From the NCBI GenBank assembly GCA_964439435.1, contig CAYTOF010000034.1, positions 1-22,548 of the forward strand: DNA of 22,548 nt. The letters run 5' to 3'. This stretch comes from CAYTOF01 sp964439435 (GTDB lineage: Bacteria; Bacillota; Clostridia; Oscillospirales; QAMX01). Under the pieces are notes generated by a model. It did not search any database and was not told the DNA's origin. It saw nothing but the letters and a program-made list of their open reading frames with translations. Made by a program: the position numbers and the translations under genes. This document shows positions 16,545 to 22,548 of this stretch, piece by piece. Each line of letters starts with the position of its first letter. The stretch's first letter is position 1.

Positions 16545-17225
16545 ATGGCATTCATTATCGATGCACTCTTAATATTGTTGCTGACTTTTGCAATATGGAG
16601 AGGGTATAAGCGTGGCATAATTAAAAGTGTGATTAAGCTGGCTTTGATGTTGCTCTCGATATTTCTTGCTAAAATGTTCAGTGGAGTTATCGCCCCATCT
16701 CTTGCACAATCTCTTCCCATGCCGGGAATCGGAACAAAACTCTCCTCTTATTTAAATGTCAATTTAGCAAGACTTGAAGAAATCTCATTAAGTGAAATGC
16801 TGACCACATGGGGATTGCCGGAAAAAGCCTCCTTAAGTGTTGAAAAATTTTTTCTTGAGACAGCACATAGTACCACAGAATCAATTTCTCGACAATTAAC
16901 CCCTGAAATAGACAGACTTTTTACGGAAATAATTGTCTTTATATTCTTGCTGGTTGTATTTTGGCTTATATCATTGTTGTTGACAACATTGATTGATAAC
17001 GCTCTATCTTTACCCGTTTTGGGTATGATAAATAAAATTGCCGGTTTAAGCATCGGGCTTATATATGGAATTATTACTGTATTTATTTTTTCCTTTATCA
17101 TTTCATGGGGGCTCCCACTGTTGGATATCAGTATGGATACAGACTTGACAAAACTGCTTGTTGAAAAATCTGTTATGATAAAGTTCTTTAATTCGATAAA
17201 TCCTTTTATGGGTATGCTGGGATAA
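16545..17225 (+). CDS. cvpA: CvpA family membrane protein
   Basis: 226 aa. The N-terminus FIIDALLILLLTFAIWRGYKRG (about 3-24) matches the CvpA start pattern (D-hydrophobic-R-G-x-x-R/K-G). Four hydrophobic segments are visible, near 1-20, 28-48, 124-148 and 163-190, with a soluble loop of about 75 residues between the second and third. CvpA in E. coli is needed for colicin V production, and homologues affect envelope integrity and stress survival; the molecular role is not settled. A GGAGG site (in ATGGAGGGCTATTATG) fixes the start. It follows the DUF5711 gene by 31 nt and looks like the last gene of the long operon, since pgsA has a separate promoter. Confidence 0.8.
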   Translation: MAFIIDALLILLLTFAIWRGYKRGIIKSVIKLALMLLSIFLAKMFSGVIAPSLAQSLPMPGIGTKLSSYLNVNLARLEEISLSEMLTTWGLPEKASLSVEKFFLETAHSTTESISRQLTPEIDRLFTEIIVFIFLLVVFWLISLLLTTLIDNALSLPVLGMINKIAGLSIGLIYGIITVFIFSFIISWGLPLLDISMDTDLTKLLVEKSVMIKFFNSINPFMGMLG

Positions 17226-17283
17226 ATCATAAGAAACCGTGTTAATCCATATGTACTATGAATAAAGATTTACATTTAAGCAC

Positions 17284-17312
17284 TTGAATAGATGACAGTC
17301 ATGATTTAAAAT
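17284..17312 (+). promoter_or_regulatory. Sigma-A promoter for pgsA
   Basis: TTGAAT (17284-17289), 17-bp spacer, TAAAAT (17307-17312). A TG lies two bases too far upstream to count as a strict extended -10. The start near 17319 leaves only about 14 nt before the ATG, still enough for the AGGGG ribosome site at 17321-17325. Confidence 0.6.
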
Positions 17313-17332
17313 AGAAAAGACAGGGGCTACAC

Positions 17333-17890
17333 ATGAACATTCCAAACTTCTTATCACTGTTTCGCTTGACATTAGTTCCGGTTTTTGCAGTAATATTTAT
17401 GTCTTCGATGAAGCATTCGGATTTATATGCTGGGATAATTTTTATTATCGCAGCGTTAACTGATGTGGCAGATGGATATATAGCTAGGAAATATAATAAA
17501 ATTACAAAGATTGGTCGCATTTTGGACCCATTGGCGGATAAGCTTTTACAAGCGACAGCCTTGGCATGCTTAGCTTTGAAAAGTATAATTCCGACATCGC
17601 TATGTCTTATATTTATAGGTAAAGAATTGACTATGATACTTGGTGGTGTTTTTATGGTAAACAAAATGGATGATGTTCTCCCTTCGAATTGGTTTGGAAA
17701 AACTGTATCCTTTCTTATGACATTGTCAATTATTGCAGCAATATTTTTGCGCAAAATCACTGACGAAGTCGCGCCGGGAATTTTCAATGCAGTGTTCTTG
17801 GTAGTGACAATATTAGCCGTAACAGCGCTGATTATGTATATTGTAAAATATCTAATGATGATTTCAAAGAACAACAAAAAAACAAAATGA
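17333..17890 (+). CDS. pgsA: CDP-diacylglycerol-glycerol-3-phosphate 3-phosphatidyltransferase
   Basis: 185 aa, the usual length. It makes phosphatidylglycerophosphate, the committed step to phosphatidylglycerol and cardiolipin, in the cytoplasmic membrane. The CDP-alcohol phosphotransferase motif D-x2-D-G-x2-A-R-x8-G-x3-D-x3-D is complete: D44, D47, G48, A51, R52, G61, D65, D69. The N-terminal NIPNFLSLFRL amphipathic start is typical of PgsA. About five hydrophobic segments follow. The AGGGG ribosome site is 7 nt from the ATG. Other CDP-alcohol transferases (PssA, Cls-type) differ at the N-terminus, so PgsA is favoured. Confidence 0.92.
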   Translation: MNIPNFLSLFRLTLVPVFAVIFMSSMKHSDLYAGIIFIIAALTDVADGYIARKYNKITKIGRILDPLADKLLQATALACLALKSIIPTSLCLIFIGKELTMILGGVFMVNKMDDVLPSNWFGKTVSFLMTLSIIAAIFLRKITDEVAPGIFNAVFLVVTILAVTALIMYIVKYLMMISKNNKKTK

Positions 17891-17912
17891 CAATAAACAC
17901 TGTACTTTACTG

Positions 17913-17940
17913 TTGACTCATAGCATCGGCAGTAGATAAT
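17913..17940 (+). promoter_or_regulatory. Likely promoter for the clpE-like gene
   Basis: TTGACT (17913-17918), 16-bp spacer, GATAAT (17935-17940). The start would lie near 17947, supporting ATG 17961 as the true start of the coding region. No CtsR-type heptad repeat (GGTCAAA) is visible around it. Confidence 0.5.
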
Positions 17941-17960
17941 ACTTGAGAAATGGAATTATT

Positions 17961-20264
17961 ATGGAAAAAATGATGATCTGTACAAGATGCAAAAAAAACA
18001 TAGCATCTGTGTTTATAACAAAAATTGATGATGGTGTGCAAAAAAATGAAGGAATATGTTTGAAATGCGCAAGAGAACTCGGAATAAAACCTGTTAACGA
18101 TATGATGGAAAAAATGGGCTTAACAGATGAAGACCTTGAAAATATGTCGAAAGAAATGATGACTGTGATAGGTGATTTGGAAAAATCAGATGACGAGATA
18201 GAAGAAGACAATTCTACCAATTCTGCGACATTTCCGTTTTTGGATAGGCTTTTTTCCGCCCAACGGCAATCTCAGGAAAATGAAGAGCAACCTTCTGAAA
18301 AACAACGCAAAACTAAGAGTACACAGGATGTAAGGGAAAAAGAGACAAAAAAACGAAAAACAAAATATTTGGATAACTATTGTGTAAATCTAAACGAAAA
18401 AGCGCTCGCAGGTAAAATCGATCGAATAGTCGGTAGAGCTGAAGAAATAGAGCGCATCGTACAGATATTAAATCGGCGGCAAAAGAACAACCCATGCCTT
18501 ATTGGAGAACCAGGTGTTGGTAAAACGGCCATTGCTGAGGCACTTGCCCTTAGGATTACAGCAGGTGAAGTTCCTGCAAAACTATCAGGAAAGGAAGTTT
18601 GGTTACTTGACTTGACCGCTTGCATTGCGGGCACCCAATTTCGTGGGCAATTTGAAAGTAGAATGAAAGGACTTGTAGATGAGATTAAAAGGCTTGGAAA
18701 TATAATTTTGGTCATTGATGAAGTTCATAATTTAGTAGGAGCCGGCGACGCAGAAGGATCCATGAACGCCGCCAATATTTTTAAACCTGCCTTATCACGC
18801 GGTGAGGTCCAAGTTGTTGGTGCAACGACTTTTAATGAATATAGAAAATATATAGAAAAAGATGCTGCACTTGAGAGGCGTTTTCAACCTGTTATCATTG
18901 GAGAACCCTCCATTGAAGATAGTGTAAAAATTTTACTTGGCATCAAAAATTATTATGAAGATTTTCACCTTGTCACAATTACCAATGAAATTGCGCGACA
19001 AGCCGTTTTGCTTTCAGAAAGATATATAACAGATCGTAATTTACCTGACAAAGCAATTGACCTCATTGATGAAGCCGGGTCTGCTGTTAACTTGAGAAAT
19101 AAGGATCTTGTCCAGCGTGACTCACTTTTACGCAACTTAGAAGAAATTAAAGATGAACGTGAAGATAAAATCGCACAAAACAGTGAGGAACTTTATCGAG
19201 AACTGGCAGATTTGAGAAGCCGAGAACTGTCTGTCCAAAGTGAATTGGATAAAATAAGCAACTTGCGCTTACCGGTGACTTTGGAGGATCTTGCTCGAGT
19301 GATTGAGCTGTGGACAAAAATCCCGGCTTCTAAAATAAGTGAAACAGAATACCGGCGCATAAATGAACTTGAATCGCGTTTGAAAAAGCATATAATAGGT
19401 CAAGATGCAGCGATAGTGTCTGTTGGAGCTGCTATTAAAAGGAGCCGTGCCGGCATTTCCTCTAAGAAAAAGCCTGTATCCTTCATTTTCGCAGGTCCAA
19501 CAGGAGTTGGCAAAACAGAGTTAGTACGCCGCCTCGCTATGGATTTATTTGATTCGCCAGAATCTCTAATACGCTTAGATATGTCAGAGTTTATGGAAAA
19601 ACACTCTGTTTCGCGCATTATAGGAGCTCCACCCGGATATGTCGGTTATGATGAGGCAGGGCAGTTGACAGAAAAAATCAGAAGAAAACCTTATAGCGTA
19701 GTTTTGTTTGACGAAATTGAAAAGGCACATCCGGATGTTTTAAATATTCTCCTTCAGATACTTGATGAAGGGCGTATAACTGACGCTCACGGTCGAACAA
19801 TAAACTTCGAAAATACGATAATTGTTATGACTACTAATGCCGGGAGCCAGCACAAGACAGCTTTGGCAGGTTTTGCACAGAGCGAAGAAATTCAAACCCA
19901 ACAAAAAACCCTAAAAGCTCTTGAAGAAATAATGCGCCCTGAATTCTTAAACCGAATTGATGAGATTATTACTTTCAACCATCTTACAGAAGATAACTTC
20001 AAAAAAATTGCAGAGATCATGATGAATGAAATTAAAGAATCTCTTTCTACTCGTAGCATAAAATTCGGATGGGATGAATCTGCAATAGATTATCTTGCGA
20101 AAAAATCATTTTCTGTTAAATATGGCGCGAGAAATTTAAGAAGACTAATCCAAAAAGAAGTAGAAGATGCAGCTGCAGCATTGATAATTGCTTCTTATGA
20201 CACTGAGCTCGATATGATTTCAGTTGTATCTGATGGGAATAGCATTATATTGTCAGTGCTATAA
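17961..20264 (+). CDS. ClpE-like ATP-dependent Clp protease ATP-binding subunit (Hsp100)
   Basis: 767 aa from ATG 17961; the in-frame TTG at 17943 would precede the predicted transcript start. It unfolds proteins for ClpP. An N-terminal zinc ribbon with C7-x2-C10 and C33-x2-C36, like those of ClpE and McsA, is followed by an acidic/charged linker (about 60-135) in place of the ClpC double N-domain. The first AAA+ domain has Walker A GEPGVGKT (182-189) and Walker B LVIDEVHN; a short middle helical region (about 395-450) is followed by the second AAA+ domain with GPTGVGKT (512-519), VLFDEIEKAHPD and MRPEFLNRIDEII. LAGF (635-638) lies where ClpP-binding loops carry V/I-G-F. It is longer than B. 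subtilis ClpE (about 699). No mcsB or ctsR is nearby. The next gene follows after 25 nt. Confidence 0.88.
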   Translation: MEKMMICTRCKKNIASVFITKIDDGVQKNEGICLKCARELGIKPVNDMMEKMGLTDEDLENMSKEMMTVIGDLEKSDDEIEEDNSTNSATFPFLDRLFSAQRQSQENEEQPSEKQRKTKSTQDVREKETKKRKTKYLDNYCVNLNEKALAGKIDRIVGRAEEIERIVQILNRRQKNNPCLIGEPGVGKTAIAEALALRITAGEVPAKLSGKEVWLLDLTACIAGTQFRGQFESRMKGLVDEIKRLGNIILVIDEVHNLVGAGDAEGSMNAANIFKPALSRGEVQVVGATTFNEYRKYIEKDAALERRFQPVIIGEPSIEDSVKILLGIKNYYEDFHLVTITNEIARQAVLLSERYITDRNLPDKAIDLIDEAGSAVNLRNKDLVQRDSLLRNLEEIKDEREDKIAQNSEELYRELADLRSRELSVQSELDKISNLRLPVTLEDLARVIELWTKIPASKISETEYRRINELESRLKKHIIGQDAAIVSVGAAIKRSRAGISSKKKPVSFIFAGPTGVGKTELVRRLAMDLFDSPESLIRLDMSEFMEKHSVSRIIGAPPGYVGYDEAGQLTEKIRRKPYSVVLFDEIEKAHPDVLNILLQILDEGRITDAHGRTINFENTIIVMTTNAGSQHKTALAGFAQSEEIQTQQKTLKALEEIMRPEFLNRIDEIITFNHLTEDNFKKIAEIMMNEIKESLSTRSIKFGWDESAIDYLAKKSFSVKYGARNLRRLIQKEVEDAAAALIIASYDTELDMISVVSDGNSIILSVL

Positions 20265-20289
20265 AAGAAACGCCTAAGGAGTGGGGGAT

Positions 20290-21516
20290 TTGACCTATGA
20301 TCTTGCGGGAGCAAATATTTTGTCACCCTCCCGAAAAATCTCAAAGGTTTACACAGAAAAAGACGAACGAACAATTTCGATTGTTTTTGATGAAAGCCCA
20401 TGTCATACGAATGATATTACTAATAGAATTTTAAATATATTAGATGAATATAAGATTGAGTCATCTTTTCTGGTATATGGAGACATATCATCACATTCTC
20501 TACAGGTGCCAAAGTTCCTTGGTGGTGTAAAAGAAAATCCTGAGTTATTAATCAAAATTTTCAAACAAAAGCATGGCATCATCTTAGAAGGAGGTACCAT
20601 CCCTTCTACAGGCGAAAAATTCTTTACAAGAAAAAAGATATTTCCAAATGCTATTGATTATTATTATGATATTTGTAAGTTTTCAAAACTCATCAAGGAA
20701 CTAACGGACGATAAGATAGCATTAGTATCACCTCCCAGCAAAGTTTGGAGATTTAAGGATGGAAAAACTACTCTCGATGTCCTAAGTGCAATCCCAAGTC
20801 AACAGATTGGGTTTGCTCACGAATACGCAAGAGCATTTGTATCAAACATCCCGGTGAAAGATGCCGGCAAAAAAATCATACGCCAATTTTCTGAAAGCTT
20901 AGCGTATGACATAAATTACTACTCAGGTAAAATTATACGTTTGATGGGTGGTCCCGACAGAATAAATCAAGATTGTCCTACAATTTATGCCTTACCTGAA
21001 GTTTTAAATTTACTTCAGAGAGCCGGCTATAAATTTATGAGTGTCAAAAGAATGATTTCAAACAAGCCCTTTTTGGATGTTGGCCCAGAGAATAAATCAT
21101 TTGAATCAGCACGCAGTTTACTCAATGCCGGGCAAACAATTTGTTATAGAAACAACAAACTGAATCTTGCCAAGCACGTCATTCGATGTGAACTATATGC
21201 TTCGCTTATTCCGCCTGCAATTATGCTTGACTATATGCAGTCCCGCCTTTTCAACAAAACAGCCGAGTTCGATATAAATATCCGCAGTGAGAAAGAGTTT
21301 TTAATGATGCCTGGCCGTGCGGTTTCTGCAGGAATGCTCTATGCTTATTCCATTGGATTACCGATAACAGGAAAATTCAATGTGATTTCAGTGAAAGAAT
21401 TCGGAACATTACTTGAAAAAATAGCATGTGGTAAAACTGTTTTATGGGATGCTCCGGACAAAAAGGAGCTCGTGCGCGAGGATATCTTTAATGTACTGGA
21501 GCAGGTATTGCTCTAG
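20290..21516 (+). CDS. Degenerate polysaccharide-deacetylase-like (NodB) protein with two SLH-like repeats, no signal peptide
   Basis: 408 aa with TTG start at 20290, chosen because AAGGAG (20276-20281) is 8 nt away; the GTG at 20281 overlaps that site. Residues 28-50 (TISIVFDESPCHTND, then ILNILDEYKIESSFLVYGD) follow the first strand and helix of NodB deacetylases, but the catalytic FDDGP reads FDESP (33-37), the H-x3-H region has no histidines, the R-P-P-Y-G strand reads VSPPSK (146-151), and the L-H-D motif near the end of the domain is gone. The closing helix ALPEVLNLLQRAGYKFMSVKRM (from A234) is classic NodB. From P260, PFLDVGP, an A-x2-L-x3-G pattern and VIRCELYASL match an SLH repeat; 340-395 hold a second (GRAVSAGMLYAYSIGLPITG, then ISVKEFGTLLEKI). 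No export signal is seen. Likely co-transcribed with the clpE-like gene. Confidence 0.65.
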   Translation: MTYDLAGANILSPSRKISKVYTEKDERTISIVFDESPCHTNDITNRILNILDEYKIESSFLVYGDISSHSLQVPKFLGGVKENPELLIKIFKQKHGIILEGGTIPSTGEKFFTRKKIFPNAIDYYYDICKFSKLIKELTDDKIALVSPPSKVWRFKDGKTTLDVLSAIPSQQIGFAHEYARAFVSNIPVKDAGKKIIRQFSESLAYDINYYSGKIIRLMGGPDRINQDCPTIYALPEVLNLLQRAGYKFMSVKRMISNKPFLDVGPENKSFESARSLLNAGQTICYRNNKLNLAKHVIRCELYASLIPPAIMLDYMQSRLFNKTAEFDINIRSEKEFLMMPGRAVSAGMLYAYSIGLPITGKFNVISVKEFGTLLEKIACGKTVLWDAPDKKELVREDIFNVLEQVLL

Positions 21517-21577
21517 TGACAAATGGAGATCATATAGACAATCGAATATGAATAATAATGGGAATTGAGAGGATAAA

Positions 21578-22267
21578 ATGTCGAAAAAACACAAAGTATC
21601 CAAAAAACAAAAGCATAAGAACAAGAAATCATCTTCAAAGCAAACGCCATCCCATAAGAAGGTAAGCAATGTTGAAGTACTAACAGAAGCAGAAAAAGAT
21701 GAAATAGAGCAAAGATATGGGCAAGGTGGAATTATTAAGAACACCTTGAAAATATGGAAAGACAGCTCACCTCTCACTTTTTTATCTTATTTTCCTGTTA
21801 TTCTGTCGCAAGTAATATTTACAGTTTTATGGTTTTTTGCAAGCATGCTGATGTTTTTCCCGGTGACAGTTGAGATAGGTTTTATTGGCACCAATGCACT
21901 TGTTTTTATCAATATGATAATGGCGGCATTGGGATTGCCAATCATCTTGACAATTCTTCATTTTATTTTCAATTATAAAAATAATCGCTACTACTTTACA
22001 AATGCTATCTTCTATATCCTGCCCGCAGCTGCGGTTTATGTTGTGTTAGACTTCCTAAACGCCCTTATCGCGGTTATGCTTTGGGAAAATGCCAAAAGTG
22101 AAATTTCAGCAAAGTTTGAAATGTCGCTTTATACAGCACTTATTATGATAGCGGCTGTAGCGGTATTGGCTCTCACTGCACAGTTGATATTGTTGTTTAA
22201 ACGCAACAAAGATGAGCCTGTATTGACAAGACTGGGTGTGAAAATCGAAAAAAAGAAACAAAAATAA
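21578..22267 (+). CDS. Unrecognised four-helix membrane protein with a Lys-rich N-terminal tail
   Basis: 229 aa; I do not recognise the family. The first 28 residues contain 12 lysines and no acidic residue, followed by a short acidic helix (VEVLTEAEKDEIEQRYG, about 32-48). Four hydrophobic segments follow, near 66-92, 98-126, 140-168 and 183-208, and the C-terminus is again basic (KIEKKKQK). By the positive-inside rule both ends should be cytoplasmic. The basic tail could contact nucleic acid, ribosomes or acidic lipid, but this is only inference. A GAGAGGA ribosome site lies 4 nt before the ATG. It follows the NodB-like gene by 61 nt without a terminator between them, and a strong bidirectional terminator follows. 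Confidence 0.7.
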   Translation: MSKKHKVSKKQKHKNKKSSSKQTPSHKKVSNVEVLTEAEKDEIEQRYGQGGIIKNTLKIWKDSSPLTFLSYFPVILSQVIFTVLWFFASMLMFFPVTVEIGFIGTNALVFINMIMAALGLPIILTILHFIFNYKNNRYYFTNAIFYILPAAAVYVVLDFLNALIAVMLWENAKSEISAKFEMSLYTALIMIAAVAVLALTAQLILLFKRNKDEPVLTRLGVKIEKKKQK

Positions 22268-22290
22268 GCATGTAATAATATTATAATGAT

Positions 22291-22334
22291 AACAAATACC
22301 CCCTGAACGACTAAATGGTCAGGGGGTATTTGTT
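22291..22334. terminator. Bidirectional intrinsic terminator
   Basis: A 16-bp perfect stem (22291-22306 with 22319-22334) has a GC core CCCCCTGA/TCAGGGGG and an A-rich 5' arm matching a T-rich 3' arm (TATTTGTT), giving U-tracts in both directions. It separates the plus-strand membrane protein gene from the convergent minus-strand tRNA-Cys. Confidence 0.9.
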
Positions 22335-22346
22335 ATGTAAGAATTT

Positions 22347-22421
22347 TGGAGGCACCACCCAGAATCGAACTGGGGAGTAAAGGTTTTGCAGACCTCTGCC
22401 TTACCGCTTGGCTATGGTGCC
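22347..22421 (-). tRNA. tRNA-Cys (anticodon GCA), CCA encoded
   Basis: Read on the minus strand, a 7-bp acceptor stem (GGCACCA with TGGTGCC) is followed by U73, the known cysteine identity base, and an encoded CCA (22349-22347). The anticodon loop CTGCAAA gives GCA (22389-22387) on a GAGGT/ACCTT stem. The T arm holds the conserved GTTCGATTC. Total length is 75 nt including CCA. It has its own promoter and ends close to the bidirectional terminator. Confidence 0.97.
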
Positions 22422-22441
22422 GCTTGACATGAACAAAAATA

Positions 22442-22470
22442 AGTATAACAGATTGAGATTGAAATGTCAA
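22442..22470 (-). promoter_or_regulatory. Strong sigma-A promoter for tRNA-Cys
   Basis: On the minus strand: TTGACA (22470-22465), 17-bp spacer, TATACT (22447-22442), with TGT before the -10 (extended). The start should lie near 22436, leaving a 5' leader of about 15 nt for RNase P removal. This is the strongest promoter in the window by sequence match. Confidence 0.8.
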
Positions 22471-22548
22471 TCAAAACAGCTGTAATTTTTAAAGTTTTGT
22501 AGATGATAATAGAAATTGTTCAAGAACATCATTCGAGTAGAGTAGATT

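Noticed and set aside
17299..17877. Long open frame (192 codons) on the minus strand opposite pgsA
   Set aside because: pgsA has a complete catalytic motif in the other direction; the opposite frame is an artefact of codon bias.
22489..22548. Possible C-terminal end of a minus-strand gene (19 codons then TAA) at the right edge
   Set aside because: The visible peptide is too short to recognise, a second frame is also open over the same stretch, and no ribosome site or start can be seen.
1..22548. CRISPR arrays, insertion sequences, prophage, toxin-antitoxin or defence genes
   Set aside because: Both strands were read for direct repeat arrays, transposase motifs and small paired genes; none was found.

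Overview
The window is an AT-rich stretch of low-GC Firmicutes chromosome, most likely from an uncultured anaerobic gut-type member of the class Clostridia. Supporting this are Mini-ribonuclease III, HelD, an ECF transporter set next to truA, a ClpE-type unfoldase with an N-terminal zinc ribbon, a CvpA/DUF5711 pair, a His-less HPr-like protein, strong AGGAGG-type ribosome binding sites and sigma-A promoters. I cannot name the genus.

Layout. (1) 1-536: the 3' end of an ABC-transporter sugar-binding protein, strikingly G/C-ended in its codons, closed by a strong hairpin terminator. (2) 532-3174, minus strand: a helD-mrnC unit (RNA polymerase recycling motor, then 23S rRNA-processing Mini-RNase III). 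(3) 3175-3410: two back-to-back promoters serve helD and, divergently, a GH95 alpha-L-fucosidase-like enzyme, which overlaps a DMT-family membrane exporter by 4 nt (to 6565). (4) 6619-8958: lysA-prmA, overlapping by 4 nt. (5) 9061-9427, minus: a small HPr-like gene with its own promoter and terminator. (6) 9472-10788: mtaB. (7) 10902-17225: a long unit starting with a Methyltrans_SAM-type rRNA methyltransferase, then ecfA1-ecfA2-ecfT-truA, a DUF5711 protein and a CvpA protein. (8) 17284-17890: pgsA. (9) 17913-22334: a clpE-like gene, a degenerate NodB+SLH protein and an unrecognised four-helix membrane protein, ended by a bidirectional terminator. (10) 22347-22470, minus: tRNA-Cys(GCA) with its promoter.

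Most of the content is housekeeping: RNA maturation and modification (mrnC, mtaB, truA, the methyltransferase, tRNA-Cys), translation-factor methylation (prmA), lysine/peptidoglycan precursor supply (lysA), phospholipid synthesis (pgsA), vitamin uptake (ecfA1A2T), proteostasis (clpE-like) and transcription recycling (helD). The fucosidase-exporter pair and the upstream sugar-binding protein point to use of plant or host glycans.

The most unusual item is the protein at 20290-21516. It has the layout of a secreted, wall-anchored polysaccharide deacetylase (NodB domain plus two SLH-like repeats) but has no signal peptide and has lost all recognisable catalytic motifs; it directly follows the ClpE-like unfoldase. 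Other items worth a look are the HPr-like protein lacking His15 but keeping the Ser46 site, a shared promoter style (TTGAnn-17-TAAAAT, often with an extended -10), a C9 tract inside the fucosidase gene, and an Asn-to-Asp change in the fucosidase active-site motif. I found no CRISPR array, insertion sequence, prophage or convincing defence system. No stretch over 300 bases lacks a gene.
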